Below, piece after piece: positions 17,390 to 26,377 of a stretch of DNA of 48,559 nucleotides. The first letter of the stretch is position 1, and each line of letters starts with the position of its first letter. Source of the DNA: an uncultured Lachnospiraceae bacterium (lineage in GTDB: Bacteria > Bacillota > Clostridia > Lachnospirales > Lachnospiraceae); NCBI GenBank assembly GCA_910579615.1, contig CAJTUA010000031.1, positions 1 to 48,559 on the forward strand. The letters are read 5' to 3'. Both the position numbers and the translations under genes were made by a program. The notes under the pieces were generated by a model. It was not told the origin of the DNA. It was given only the letters and a program-made list of their open reading frames with translations, and made no database searches.

Positions 17390-18724
17390 CTAGCAGACAC
17401 CCTGTGCTAACATTGCAGTTGCAACCTTCTCAAAGCCCGCAATGTTTGCGCCGACAACATAGTCGCCCTCATGGCCGTATTTCTTTGCCGCATCATCAAG
17501 GTTGTGGAAGATGTTTACCATGATACCCTTCAGTTTTGCGTCTACCTCCTCAAAGCTCCAGGAAAGCCGCTCGCTGTTCTGGGACATTTCAAGGGCGGAG
17601 GTTGCGACACCGCCGGCGTTTGCCGCCTTGCCCGGTGCAAAGAGAACTTTATTCTCCTGAAGGTATTTGGTTGCCTCGAGCGTGGTCGGCATATTTGCGC
17701 CCTCCGCTACGGCAAAGCAGCCGTTTGCGACGAGTGCCTTAGCGTCGTCAAGGTCAAGCTCGTTCTGGGTCGCGCACGGAAGCGCGATGTCACATTTTAC
17801 GGTCCATACGCCTTTGCCTTCATGGTACACCGCACTAGGCCTTGCCGCTGCATACTCGGTCAGCCTTGCGCGTTTTACTTCCTTTACTTCCTTTAAGAGT
17901 GCGACATCAATGCCCTCCGGGTCGTAAATCCAACCCGTGGAATCCGAGCAGGTTACCGGCTTGCCGCCAAGCTGCTGCGCCTTCTGGATGGCGTAGATTG
18001 CGACATTGCCCGCGCCCGATACGGCAATCGTCTTGCCTGCGATATCCTTACCGTTGCACTTTAACATTTCCTCGGTCAGATACAAAAGACCGTAGCCGGT
18101 TGCTTCTGTCCTTGCGAGGGAACCGCCATAGGAGAGACCCTTGCCGGTAAGCACACCCTCGTAAACGCCGCGGATTTTCTTGTACTGGCCGAACATATAG
18201 CCGATTTCCCTTGCGCCCGTGCCGATATCGCCTGCCGGAACGTCCTCGTCGGCACCAATATATTTGTAAAGCTCGTTCATGAAGCTCTGGCAGAATGCCA
18301 TTACTTCACGGTCGGACTTGCCCTTCGGGTCAAAATCCGAACCACCCTTGCCGCCGCCAATCGGAAGGCTTGTAAGGGAGTTCTTGAAAATCTGCTCAAA
18401 ACCAAGGAATTTGATGATGCCGACATTGACGGACGGATGCAGACGCAGACCGCCTTTGTACGGTCCGATTGCATTGTTGAACTGTACGCGGTAGCCGGTA
18501 TTTACCTGAACCTGCCCCTTATCGTCCACCCACGGCACGCGGAATTTAATCTGCCTGTCCGGCTCCGTGATTCTCTCAAGCAGGGCTTCCCTGCGGTAGA
18601 GTGCCTCATTTGCCTCGACAACTGGTCTTAAGGACTCAAGCACTTCCTTTACAGCCTGATGGAACTCCGGTTCACCAGGGTTTTTTGCAATAACTCTTTC
18701 GATGACTTCATCAACGTATCCCAT
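17390..18724 (-). CDS. gdhA: NADP-type glutamate dehydrogenase
   Basis: Interconverts 2-oxoglutarate plus ammonia and glutamate; assimilatory in most anaerobes. The 444-residue length is that of the hexameric bacterial GDH I type. Visible are the substrate-binding GPYKGGLRLHPSVN and PIGGGKGGSDFDPKGKSD blocks (Lys-rich catalytic region), the nucleotide-binding AVSGAGNVAIYAIQKA and the C-terminal QNSERLSWSFEEVD. AAGGAG precedes the ATG. NADP preference is inferred from the subfamily. Confidence 0.96.
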   Translation of the reverse strand: MGYVDEVIERVIAKNPGEPEFHQAVKEVLESLRPVVEANEALYRREALLERITEPDRQIKFRVPWVDDKGQVQVNTGYRVQFNNAIGPYKGGLRLHPSVNVGIIKFLGFEQIFKNSLTSLPIGGGKGGSDFDPKGKSDREVMAFCQSFMNELYKYIGADEDVPAGDIGTGAREIGYMFGQYKKIRGVYEGVLTGKGLSYGGSLARTEATGYGLLYLTEEMLKCNGKDIAGKTIAVSGAGNVAIYAIQKAQQLGGKPVTCSDSTGWIYDPEGIDVALLKEVKEVKRARLTEYAAARPSAVYHEGKGVWTVKCDIALPCATQNELDLDDAKALVANGCFAVAEGANMPTTLEATKYLQENKVLFAPGKAANAGGVATSALEMSQNSERLSWSFEEVDAKLKGIMVNIFHNLDDAAKKYGHEGDYVVGANIAGFEKVATAMLAQGVC

Positions 18725-19166
18725 GATTTTTGCTCTCCTTTTCTTCGCTCACTTTCCTTCCATGTGAGATGGGGGCATTTCCAAAGACATTTTACAAGTC
18801 TTTCACCCCTTTCGCACTTGTCCCTGCGGAAAAAGCGGCATAAAATAATATAGCAATATAAAGGGTACAACAAATAAACACAGTACGCCTTTGTATTGCT
18901 GAAATGCATTATATAATATTTCCAGATGGATTGCAAGTGTTTTTTTGCAAATCCCCGCTCTGATTTTGCTTTTCTTTCCCATGGAAGTATGTTATACTGT
19001 TATTTAACTGGGAAGAAACAAAAAAGGTTGGAAGAAAAGCACTTTTAAATTTTTATTGAAACAGTACCGCCGGCGGGTTTGCGGTACGCACGGGAGTTAA
19101 AATAAAAAACATATAAAGACCACGCGTCGTTTTTGGGTCGTAAAAAAACAGAGAGGAAGAACTGCT
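18725..19166. other. divergent intergenic region between gdhA and the EAL gene
   Basis: Contains the leaders of both genes. For the plus strand a TGT plus TATACT extended -10 (18990-18998) is the best promoter. A short hairpin, GTACCGC (19064-19070) with GCGGTAC (19081-19087), lies in the leader. I compared this leader with c-di-GMP riboswitch patterns and found no convincing match. On the minus side an AT-rich stretch near 18842-18870 may hold the gdhA promoter. Confidence 0.4.
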
Positions 19167-21080
19167 ATGAACATTAAGACACAATGCTGCGGAGTTGCGC
19201 TGCTTATCATGCTGCTTGTGATATACAGCAGACAGAGAAAATTGGAGCTGGCATCCGGAAGAATTTTCAGGGTGGCTTATTTTGTTACGATGTTTTGCCT
19301 GGGGATGGACATGCTTTCCATTGTGATGATTGTGCATCAGGTCAGGTTCCCGGAATTTTTGGTGTATTTTGTATGTAAGACGTATCTTGTCACATTGATT
19401 TTGGTCGGCTTAGCGGCGCTTGCCTATGTCGGCACGGATGTGTGCAGGCAGCAGCCAGCTTACCGGAAACAGCTTTGCTGCTATGTAGTGATTACGGCAC
19501 TGATTTCCATATTGATTTACTCCCTGCCGATTTCTTTGTATGCCAATGCGGACGGAAGTGTTGTCTACAGCTACGGACCAAGTACATGGGTGACCTACAT
19601 GGGCGCGCTGTTTTTTATCATTGCAAATGTTGTCACGCTGATTGCGCAGAAAGGGCGGATTTATGAGCGGCAGCGCAGGGCGGTCATCATATGGATGGGG
19701 ATGTGGGTCGTGGCGGCGCTCATCCAGTTTATCGACAGCCGGCTGCTTGTCGTAGGATATGCCTGCGCGCTCGGGATTTCGGTGATTTTTTTTCAGTTTG
19801 AGAATCCGGAGCTGCACTTAGACCGCAAGTCCGGGCTGTTCAATTATATCGCTTTTACCCGCTACATGGAGCAGCTTTATGGCAGGGAGCGGGAGTTTTT
19901 CGTGATTGCCGTGCTGTTTGAGAATGTGTTCCAGCAGGATACGCATTTAAAGCGGGCGGAAGATGCCGTGACGGAATTTGCGGATTTGTTTTTAAAGCTG
20001 CCCGGCGCCTGTGCGTTTAAGACGATGGAAGACGAGCTTCTTTTAGTATTTACGGAGCAGGCGTGCGCGGCACAGGCGTGGGAAATCCTGCAGGACGAGC
20101 TTCCCGCTCGCATGGAACAGCGCAAGGAAACGCGCTGCATCCCGGACCTTTATTATTTCAAAAATGCGCGGTGCGTCAATTCGGACAAGGAACTGCTTGA
20201 GCTTGTACATTATGTCCGGGAGACGAAAAAAGATGTGCTGACGACAAGTTTCCAGGTCGTTGAGGAGGATGTGGCACAAGAAATGTTTTCCGAGCGGGTC
20301 ATGACGCAGAAAATCCGCGAGGCATTGGCGGAGGACCGGGTAAAAGTCTATTACCAGCCGATTTTTTCCATCAAGGAGCAGCGCTTTACGAGCGCGGAGG
20401 CGCTTGTGCGGATTTTGGAGCGCGATGGGAGCATGGTTCCGCCCGCTTCGTTCATCCATATTGCGGAGGGCAACGGGATGATTTTGGAGATTGGCAAACG
20501 CGTGTTTGAGAAGGTGTGCGATTTTTTTGTGCGGGAAGAACTTGCGCGTTACGGGATTGATTACATCGAGGTGAACCTTTCGGTTGTACAGTGCGCGGAT
20601 GTCGGGCTCGCGAAAGATTATATCCAGATTATGAACCGTTTTGGGATTCACCCGGGCTGCGTTAACTTAGAAATTACGGAGTCCGCCTCAATGCGGGCGA
20701 AAAAACGGCTGATTGAGAATATGCAGAAGCTGCTTGACTACGGTGTTTCGTTTTCCTTAGACGATTTTGGAACGGGACAATCCAACCTTAATTACATCGT
20801 TGACATGCCGGTGCAGCTTGTAAAATTTGACCAGGAGATGATTCAGGCATACTTTACGAATGACAAGGCAAAATATGTGATGGATGCCGCCATGCATATG
20901 ATTCACGGCATGGAGCTTGGTATTGTCGCGGAGGGCATTGAGACAAGGGAGCAGTATCTTGCGATGGAGGCGATTAAAATCAATTACATACAGGGGTATT
21001 ATTTTTCAAAGCCATTGCCGGAGCAGGAGTTCTTACATTTCTTAGGCGGGCAAAAGAGGGAGGGCGCATGGGGAATTTAA
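19167..21080 (+). CDS. membrane-bound EAL-domain c-di-GMP phosphodiesterase
   Basis: Hydrolyses the second messenger c-di-GMP. The 637-residue protein has six or seven N-terminal membrane helices (residues about 5-215), a degenerate GGDEF-like or PAS-sized region (about 225-385, no GGDEF motif) and an EAL domain (about 390-630). Catalytic features are present: SAEALVR, VNLS, LEITES, DDFGTG, Lys in VKFD, AEGIET and QGY, so it should be active. GAGGAA precedes the ATG. It overlaps xth by 13 bases. The membrane part probably senses an external or membrane signal; its target process is not shown, but the pilus locus a few kilobases away is a candidate. Confidence 0.9.
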   Translation: MNIKTQCCGVALLIMLLVIYSRQRKLELASGRIFRVAYFVTMFCLGMDMLSIVMIVHQVRFPEFLVYFVCKTYLVTLILVGLAALAYVGTDVCRQQPAYRKQLCCYVVITALISILIYSLPISLYANADGSVVYSYGPSTWVTYMGALFFIIANVVTLIAQKGRIYERQRRAVIIWMGMWVVAALIQFIDSRLLVVGYACALGISVIFFQFENPELHLDRKSGLFNYIAFTRYMEQLYGREREFFVIAVLFENVFQQDTHLKRAEDAVTEFADLFLKLPGACAFKTMEDELLLVFTEQACAAQAWEILQDELPARMEQRKETRCIPDLYYFKNARCVNSDKELLELVHYVRETKKDVLTTSFQVVEEDVAQEMFSERVMTQKIREALAEDRVKVYYQPIFSIKEQRFTSAEALVRILERDGSMVPPASFIHIAEGNGMILEIGKRVFEKVCDFFVREELARYGIDYIEVNLSVVQCADVGLAKDYIQIMNRFGIHPGCVNLEITESASMRAKKRLIENMQKLLDYGVSFSLDDFGTGQSNLNYIVDMPVQLVKFDQEMIQAYFTNDKAKYVMDAAMHMIHGMELGIVAEGIETREQYLAMEAIKINYIQGYYFSKPLPEQEFLHFLGGQKREGAWGI

Positions 21081-21853
21081 AACGCAAGGCAGCGCAGAAA
21101 AAGCTGATATCGTGGAATGTGAACGGGCTGCGTGCCTGTATGGGGAAGGGGTTTGTGGATTTTTTCAGGAAGGTGGACGCGGATGTGTTCTGCCTCCAGG
21201 AAATTAAGCTCTCGCAGGGGCAGCTTGACTGGACACCGGAAGGATACCATGCATACTGGAATTACGCGCAGAAAAAAGGGTACTCCGGAACGGCACTGTT
21301 TTCAAAGGATGCACCAATGCGTGTGGACTGCGGGATTGGGATAGAACGGCACGATACGGAGGGGCGCGTGATAACGGCAGAGTTTGGAAGCTATTATGTT
21401 GTGACGGTCTACACGCCGAATGCGCAGAGGGAGCTGACGCGCCTTGCCTACCGGATGGAGTGGGAGGATGATTTCTGCGCTTATCTTGGAAAACTGCGGG
21501 AGAAAAAGCCGGTCATTGTATGTGGGGATATGAATGTGGCACATCAGGAGATTGACCTGAAAAACCCGAAAAGCAACCGTGGGAACGCGGGCTTTACCAA
21601 TGAGGAGCGCGCGAAGATGACAAAGCTTTTGGAAAGCGGATTTCTGGATACATTCCGCTATTTTTATCCGGATACAAAGAACCGGTATTCATGGTGGTCT
21701 TATTTGTTTCATGCCCGCGAGAGGAATACGGGCTGGCGCATTGACTATTTTCTCGCCTCAGAGGAGCTTGCGGACCAGCTTGTCTCTGCCGACATCCACG
21801 ACACGGTCATGGGTTCCGACCATTGCCCGGTGGAACTGGTGGTCGCACCGTAG
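21068..21853 (+). CDS. xth: exodeoxyribonuclease III (AP endonuclease)
   Basis: Cleaves abasic sites and degrades duplex DNA 3' to 5'. The 261-residue protein has the metal and catalytic motifs LISWNVNGLRACM (Asn17), CLQEIKLS (Glu45), CGDMNVAHQEIDL, GWRIDYFLAS and GSDHCPV. Its start overlaps the end of the EAL gene, so translation is probably coupled. Length and motifs are standard for the ExoA/Xth family. Confidence 0.96.
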   Translation: MGNLKRKAAQKKLISWNVNGLRACMGKGFVDFFRKVDADVFCLQEIKLSQGQLDWTPEGYHAYWNYAQKKGYSGTALFSKDAPMRVDCGIGIERHDTEGRVITAEFGSYYVVTVYTPNAQRELTRLAYRMEWEDDFCAYLGKLREKKPVIVCGDMNVAHQEIDLKNPKSNRGNAGFTNEERAKMTKLLESGFLDTFRYFYPDTKNRYSWWSYLFHARERNTGWRIDYFLASEELADQLVSADIHDTVMGSDHCPVELVVAP

Positions 21854-21861
21854 GCTCGCGG

Positions 21862-22623
21862 CTATAGGTTCCCGACAATAAAATCTTTGAAAAGGGCAAA
21901 AAATTCGCGGAGGAAATAATGCGGCGTCGTGAGCAGGAACTGCCCGGCGGGAAGGGTAAAGCTGTTTGTGTAACCTTGCTTTTTTGCGATGAGCCCGGCG
22001 CGGCAGCAGTGGAAATCGCTTGTGACAATGATGGCAGGCACATTGGCATCAGGGAGCAGTTCTTTACAGAAACGCAGATTTTCCACTGTGTTTGTCGAGG
22101 CTTCCTCCAATATGATGCGTTCTTTTTTAATCCCGGCATCAAGCAGCCCGGCGCGGATGGCGGCAGCCTCCGACAAATTCTCACCGCTGCCCTGGCCGCC
22201 GGAGCAGATGACCGTGACATCCGGATGTGCGTGCAGATATTTTGCGGCGGCATCAATTCTTGCCTTTAGTGTGAGGGATGGCGTATCCCCACGCACCTGT
22301 GCGCCGAGGATAATCATATACTGCGCGTCCTTCTGCGGCGCGGCGGATGCGCAGTGCAGGATGAAGCATTCGGTTAAAAACAGCACGAGGAATGCCGCCC
22401 ACACGCAGCCGTTGATGATGGGCGGGAGAATGCGCCACGGCATACTGGATGCATGTCCTTTTGCAAAGCGCAGCAGGAAGGATGTGCCCGCACAGCAGGC
22501 GGCGAGGAATGGCCAGAACCACAGAAAGGACGTTTTTATGCCGGAAAAAAACGTAATCATGGCAAAGTAGAGGATGGATACAAGGCTTGTGATGTTTAAC
22601 AGGTAAATCGTCGATTTCGTCAT
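21862..22623 (-). CDS. YdcF/SanA-like DUF218 membrane protein
   Basis: About 253 residues. Four hydrophobic segments in the first 100 residues are followed by a DUF218 domain: IILGAQVRGDTPSLTLKARI, ICSGGQGSGENLSEA and VTSDFHCCRAG. The family is linked to envelope integrity and vancomycin sensitivity in enterobacteria; the biochemical role is unclear. ATG 22623 has GGAG six bases before it and is preferred over 22635. It converges with xth, only eight bases apart. Confidence 0.85.
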   Translation of the reverse strand: MTKSTIYLLNITSLVSILYFAMITFFSGIKTSFLWFWPFLAACCAGTSFLLRFAKGHASSMPWRILPPIINGCVWAAFLVLFLTECFILHCASAAPQKDAQYMIILGAQVRGDTPSLTLKARIDAAAKYLHAHPDVTVICSGGQGSGENLSEAAAIRAGLLDAGIKKERIILEEASTNTVENLRFCKELLPDANVPAIIVTSDFHCCRAGLIAKKQGYTNSFTLPAGQFLLTTPHYFLREFFALFKDFIVGNL

Positions 22624-22735
22624 ATCAGTCTCCATTTCTTATCGATGGGATGATAATAGCATTTTTTTGGAAGCTGCGCAAGCAAAGGCAGTGAAATGTA
22701 AGGAATAAGTAAGGAAAGTGAAAGGAGTAAGGGGA

Positions 22736-23662
22736 ATGAAACAATCCTTGAAAATCCAGTTGGATGATACAAAGCGGTTGGTACTGCTTGGCAAGGCACT
22801 ATCAGTGGATACCCGCCTGGATATCTTAAGGCTTCTTTGCGGGAGGGAGCGAAACATCAATGAAATTGCGGAGGCACTTTCGATACCGCCGTCTTCCGCG
22901 GCTTCCCATATCCGCGTTTTGGAAGCGGCAGGGCTGATTAAGACCACCTTACAGCCGGGCATCCGGGGTTCCATGAAGCTTTGCAGCAAAGTCGTAGACC
23001 AGGCGGAGCTTGAACTGGTCACGACGTGCGACATGAGGGAGCATATGGAAGTCATCCAGATGCCAATCGGGAATTTTGTGGATTACTATGTGGAGCCGAC
23101 CTGCGGCCTGGTGGGGGAGAAAGGCCCCATCGGCGAGGAGGACGAGCCGCGCTGTTTTTACCACCCACAGCGTTCCAATGCAAAGCTTTTGTGGCTTGGG
23201 AAGGGGTATGTGGAGTACCGCTTCCCGAACCATGTGCTAAAAAAAGTACATGCGGTGCGGGCGGAGCTTTCTTTTGAGGTCTGCTCGGAGGACCATGAAT
23301 ACAATCTGGAGTGGCCGTCCGACATTACGGTCTGGATGAATGGCAAGGATGCCGGAACCTTTTACTGCCCGAGCGATTTCGGCGGACGGCGCGGGAAACT
23401 AAACCCGGAGTGGTGGCCGGATAAAAACACGCAGTACGGCGTGCTCAAGACATGGACATTTACGCCGGAGGGAACTTTTTTGGACGGCGAGAAGGTCTCA
23501 GGGCGTACCCTTTCGCAGTATGGGCTTTCGGAGACGGAGTACATTTCCGTGCGGATTGGGATTAAGGAGGACGCAGAGCATACAGGAGGGTTAAATTTGT
23601 TCGGGAATTGTTTCGGCGATTTCCCCCAGGATATAAAACTTACATTATTTTACAAAGAATGA
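22736..23662 (+). CDS. ArsR-like transcriptional regulator with large C-terminal domain
   Basis: About 308 residues. Residues about 15-85 form a winged helix of the ArsR type (LDILRLLCGRERNINEIAEA, then SSAASHIRVLEAAGLI). The remaining 200 residues are beta-rich with several Trp, and resemble a ligand or carbohydrate-binding domain rather than the short dimerisation helices of normal ArsR proteins. No Cys metal-binding pair is evident in the DNA-binding helix, so metal sensing is unlikely. Such long ArsR proteins are common in Clostridia and often control sugar use; the target is unknown here. Confidence 0.8.
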   Translation: MKQSLKIQLDDTKRLVLLGKALSVDTRLDILRLLCGRERNINEIAEALSIPPSSAASHIRVLEAAGLIKTTLQPGIRGSMKLCSKVVDQAELELVTTCDMREHMEVIQMPIGNFVDYYVEPTCGLVGEKGPIGEEDEPRCFYHPQRSNAKLLWLGKGYVEYRFPNHVLKKVHAVRAELSFEVCSEDHEYNLEWPSDITVWMNGKDAGTFYCPSDFGGRRGKLNPEWWPDKNTQYGVLKTWTFTPEGTFLDGEKVSGRTLSQYGLSETEYISVRIGIKEDAEHTGGLNLFGNCFGDFPQDIKLTLFYKE

Positions 23663-23809
23663 TATTTTTTTACAAATACAAAAACTGTGGAAAGAGAGTA
23701 AGCATCTGTTATAAAAAGTGATGGGAACCCCCTTGGATTCACAGTTTTTTTGATTTTTTCCAAAATAATACATTATATATTTTCAACAAGAATCGGGAAG
23801 AAACTCTGT

Positions 23810-23861
23810 GAAAATCGACGTTTGATTTTCTCTTTACAAAATGCGATTTATCCCATACAAT
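23810..23861 (+). promoter_or_regulatory. promoter and inverted repeat at the head of the pilus locus
   Basis: TTTACA (23833-23838), a 17-base spacer and TACAAT (23856-23861) make a good sigma-A promoter, 72 bases before the GTG start at 23934. GAAAATC (23810-23816) and GATTTTC (23824-23830) form an inverted repeat touching the -35, a candidate operator. Confidence 0.65.
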
Positions 23862-23933
23862 AGTAATTGTCTTAATTATCTGATTTCAGAACGTTACAGC
23901 TTTCGCTCTGGCATGCCGGAGAGGAGAGGACTT

Positions 23934-24734
23934 GTGAAAGTCGCTTACTGGGGGAACTGCAGGAAAAGCGGAGTAACGTGTGCTTTAACGGCAATCGGCC
24001 TTACGGCCGTGCTCACATACCCATTTAAGATTACAATTTTTGAAAATCATTACAGCGAGAACGGTGTGCTGCGCTACCTGTTTCCTCGGAAATGGCCCTA
24101 CTGTGTTGCAGAACCGGTGCACCATTACCGGGAAGGGTTTTTCCATGAAAACCAGCACAGGATGCAAAATGCCGGCAGCATGGCGGATTATCCGGTGATT
24201 GAGCTGCTTGAAAAAGGCTTGTATTATGTTCCGCAGTTTACGAAAAATGCAGACCTTTTTGATTATCAATTCCATTGTAACCTGATGCCGGTACTCAAAC
24301 GGTATTCCGAAATTGCCTTCATTGACACACAGAGGGGAAACGCGCTCAGCTCCAAAATGATTTTGGAGGAGGCAGATGTCGTTGTTGTACTATTAAAGCA
24401 GGATATGTATGAAATTCAAAGTTTTTTTCAGAACTATTCATCTTTGATTCCAAGAGCATTCTTTATTATCAGTGATTATCAGCGAAAAAGTAAAAATAAT
24501 CTGGCGAAAATTATTTCCGAGTTTGGCTTCCGCAAGGATTGTATTGGGGTAATCCCGCATTCGGAGGAATTCCAGTTTGCGGCGGGCTACGGGAGGATGA
24601 TTGAATATATCAGTACCAATTATGTCGGGAAAGGAACGCGGGAGGACTACTATTTTATGCAGGAATTAAAGAAAACAACGTTTTTGCTGATGCAGAAGGT
24701 GGCGTTTGACAGGCGGCTTGGGGAAGTGTTTTAA
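23934..24734 (+). CDS. TadZ/ParA-like protein 1 of the pilus locus
   Basis: A 266-residue protein with a MinD/ParA-like P-loop fold. The N-terminus (MKVAYWGNCRKSGVTCALTA) aligns with the deviant Walker A of CpaE/TadZ proteins but lacks a clean GKT; IAFIDTQRG near residue 145 corresponds to Walker A', and ADVVVVLLKQD to the following strand. TadZ proteins localise Tad pilus machines at the membrane. The GTG at 23934 is chosen because GGAGAGGAGAGG precedes it; an upstream extension to 23841 starts before the likely transcript. It is the first gene of the operon. Assignment by fold pattern and context. Confidence 0.65.
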   Translation: MKVAYWGNCRKSGVTCALTAIGLTAVLTYPFKITIFENHYSENGVLRYLFPRKWPYCVAEPVHHYREGFFHENQHRMQNAGSMADYPVIELLEKGLYYVPQFTKNADLFDYQFHCNLMPVLKRYSEIAFIDTQRGNALSSKMILEEADVVVVLLKQDMYEIQSFFQNYSSLIPRAFFIISDYQRKSKNNLAKIISEFGFRKDCIGVIPHSEEFQFAAGYGRMIEYISTNYVGKGTREDYYFMQELKKTTFLLMQKVAFDRRLGEVF

Positions 24735-24811
24735 GAGGGGGTTTTTGTGCTGAATGCGCTTTTAAGGTGGGGATTGTTTTGGTTTACAAGATATCAGAAA
24801 GGGGGAAGGGA

Positions 24812-25468
24812 ATGAAAAACAGGGTAATCGGTTTCGTAGGGCTGGATGTGCAGGATACGGTGCTTTATTTGTCAAGGATTTTCCACCATATGGGAAAGAG
24901 TGTCCTTATGGCGGACTATTCCGGGTCACAGGCGCTTTACTATTGCATCCCGATGATTCCTGGGACGGACGCTTACACGACACTGGTGGAGTACCGGGGG
25001 ACGTATTTTACGAGCGGACCAATCCGGGAAAAGGATTATGAGAATTTTGATGTTATCATGATTTTCTTTGGGTTTGAGGAGCGCCGGGAAGTCCGCAATT
25101 GTACGCACATGATTTACACGACGGACGGCGAGAAGAACCATGTCGAGCGCTTAAAGGAAATAAAGGGCGGATATGCGGATTATTCGCAGATTGTATTTCG
25201 CAACGCGGGGCGCACACAGCATTATATGGAGGATGTGAAACGCCCGTTTTACGGTGCGGTGCGGGAAGCATGTGCGTACAGCTGCAATGACAGCGGGAAG
25301 GAAAAGCGGCTGCGCATACAGTGCCAGTACAATGAGGTTTTTTCTTTTCGGGGGATTTCCGCGCGTTTCAAAAAATATCTGTTTGAAACGGTGCGCGCGG
25401 TATTTCCGGAAGAAAGCGGGGGAAAGGAATTTGAAGAATGCTTTAAGCGTGCGCAGCAGGGGGATTAG
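24812..25468 (+). CDS. ParA/MinD-like protein 2 with lost ATP site
   Basis: About 218 residues. The start MKNRVIGFVGLDVQDTVLYL occupies the place of the P-loop but has no GxxxxGK; MADYSGSQAL and FDVIMIFFGF correspond to later strands of the fold. The pattern is of a diverged, probably non-hydrolysing relative of its neighbours. ATG 24812 follows GGGGGAAGGG. It lies between two other members of the fold in the pilus operon. Function unknown; a structural or regulatory partner of the ATPase is plausible. Confidence 0.6.
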   Translation: MKNRVIGFVGLDVQDTVLYLSRIFHHMGKSVLMADYSGSQALYYCIPMIPGTDAYTTLVEYRGTYFTSGPIREKDYENFDVIMIFFGFEERREVRNCTHMIYTTDGEKNHVERLKEIKGGYADYSQIVFRNAGRTQHYMEDVKRPFYGAVREACAYSCNDSGKEKRLRIQCQYNEVFSFRGISARFKKYLFETVRAVFPEESGGKEFEECFKRAQQGD

Positions 25469-25513
25469 CCGCGGGAAAATGTTGGCAGCGTGGGGGTAAG
25501 AAAGGAGAGGGAA

Positions 25514-26377
25514 ATGGTAGTTGCGTTGACGGACGGCATTTCAGGGCAGCTTGGAACAACCGTGCATACAGCACTTTTTGCGCTTTGGATGGCGTATGTG
25601 GAAAAGAAAAATTCTCTGGTGATGTCGGTGCAGCCCGGCAGGCATGACCTTGAGATTTACCTTACGGGTCTGCAAAAGATGGGCAGATGGGAGAGCGGGA
25701 ATGGGATTGAGGCGTTAAGGAAGCTTGTAAAAGCAGGGTTTGCCGACCGGGAGGGCATTAAGGAGTGCGTTACGGAGTTAGGAAAACATCTCGACCTTTT
25801 GCCGGAGCAGTTTTACGATACGAATCAGCGGACACTGCGGGACTACAAGGAAAGCATGGATGAAATGCTAGAGGAGTTGGAAAAGCAGTATGATTTTATC
25901 TTCTGCGACGTTGGGGATGAAAACGGGGAGCTTGCGGATATTGTGATTGGGCGGGCGGATTTGATGGTGCGCGGCATCGGGCAGAACACAAAGGATTTTC
26001 TGGAATGCTTTGAGGAAAGTAAAAGACGCTATAAAAATATCCCGGTTTTTTACATGGTTGGCTGCTATGATGCGGAGTCGAAATACAATATCCATAATCT
26101 AAGGCACTGTTACCGGGAACTGGGGGCGGCAAATTCCGCATGTCTTTCGTACTGCACGGAAATACGGGATGCATGTCTTGACGGAAAGCTGCTTGCGGTA
26201 TTTGAAAAATGGAGGGCGAAACGAACCGCCGCGCCGCTAAATGGGTTTTTTAAAGAATTGCAGGCTGCTGCGGGAAAGCTTGTGCAGGCAGGAAAGGAGG
26301 GGAGACGGGATGAAAAAGAACCGGCAGGTGCCCGAGAGCATCGTGCAGCTTACCGCGCAGGTGAAGGAATATATTGA
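25514..26377 (+). CDS. ParA/MinD-like protein 3 of the pilus locus
   Basis: About 287 residues. MVVALTDGISGQLGTTVHTA holds a G-x-x-G-Q-x-G-T-T loop where the Walker A Lys is replaced by Gln, and KQYDFIFCDVGDENGELADI is a good Walker B-like strand. Nucleotide binding may persist but hydrolysis is doubtful. AAAGGAGAGGG precedes ATG 25514. The charged C-terminal tail overlaps the next gene by 68 bases. Third tandem member of the family. Confidence 0.65.
   Translation: MVVALTDGISGQLGTTVHTALFALWMAYVEKKNSLVMSVQPGRHDLEIYLTGLQKMGRWESGNGIEALRKLVKAGFADREGIKECVTELGKHLDLLPEQFYDTNQRTLRDYKESMDEMLEELEKQYDFIFCDVGDENGELADIVIGRADLMVRGIGQNTKDFLECFEESKRRYKNIPVFYMVGCYDAESKYNIHNLRHCYRELGAANSACLSYCTEIRDACLDGKLLAVFEKWRAKRTAAPLNGFFKELQAAAGKLVQAGKEGRRDEKEPAGAREHRAAYRAGEGIY

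Noticed and set aside
19000..19166. c-di-GMP riboswitch before the EAL gene
   Set aside because: The leader has a short hairpin, but the conserved core of GEMM-I or GEMM-II was not found.
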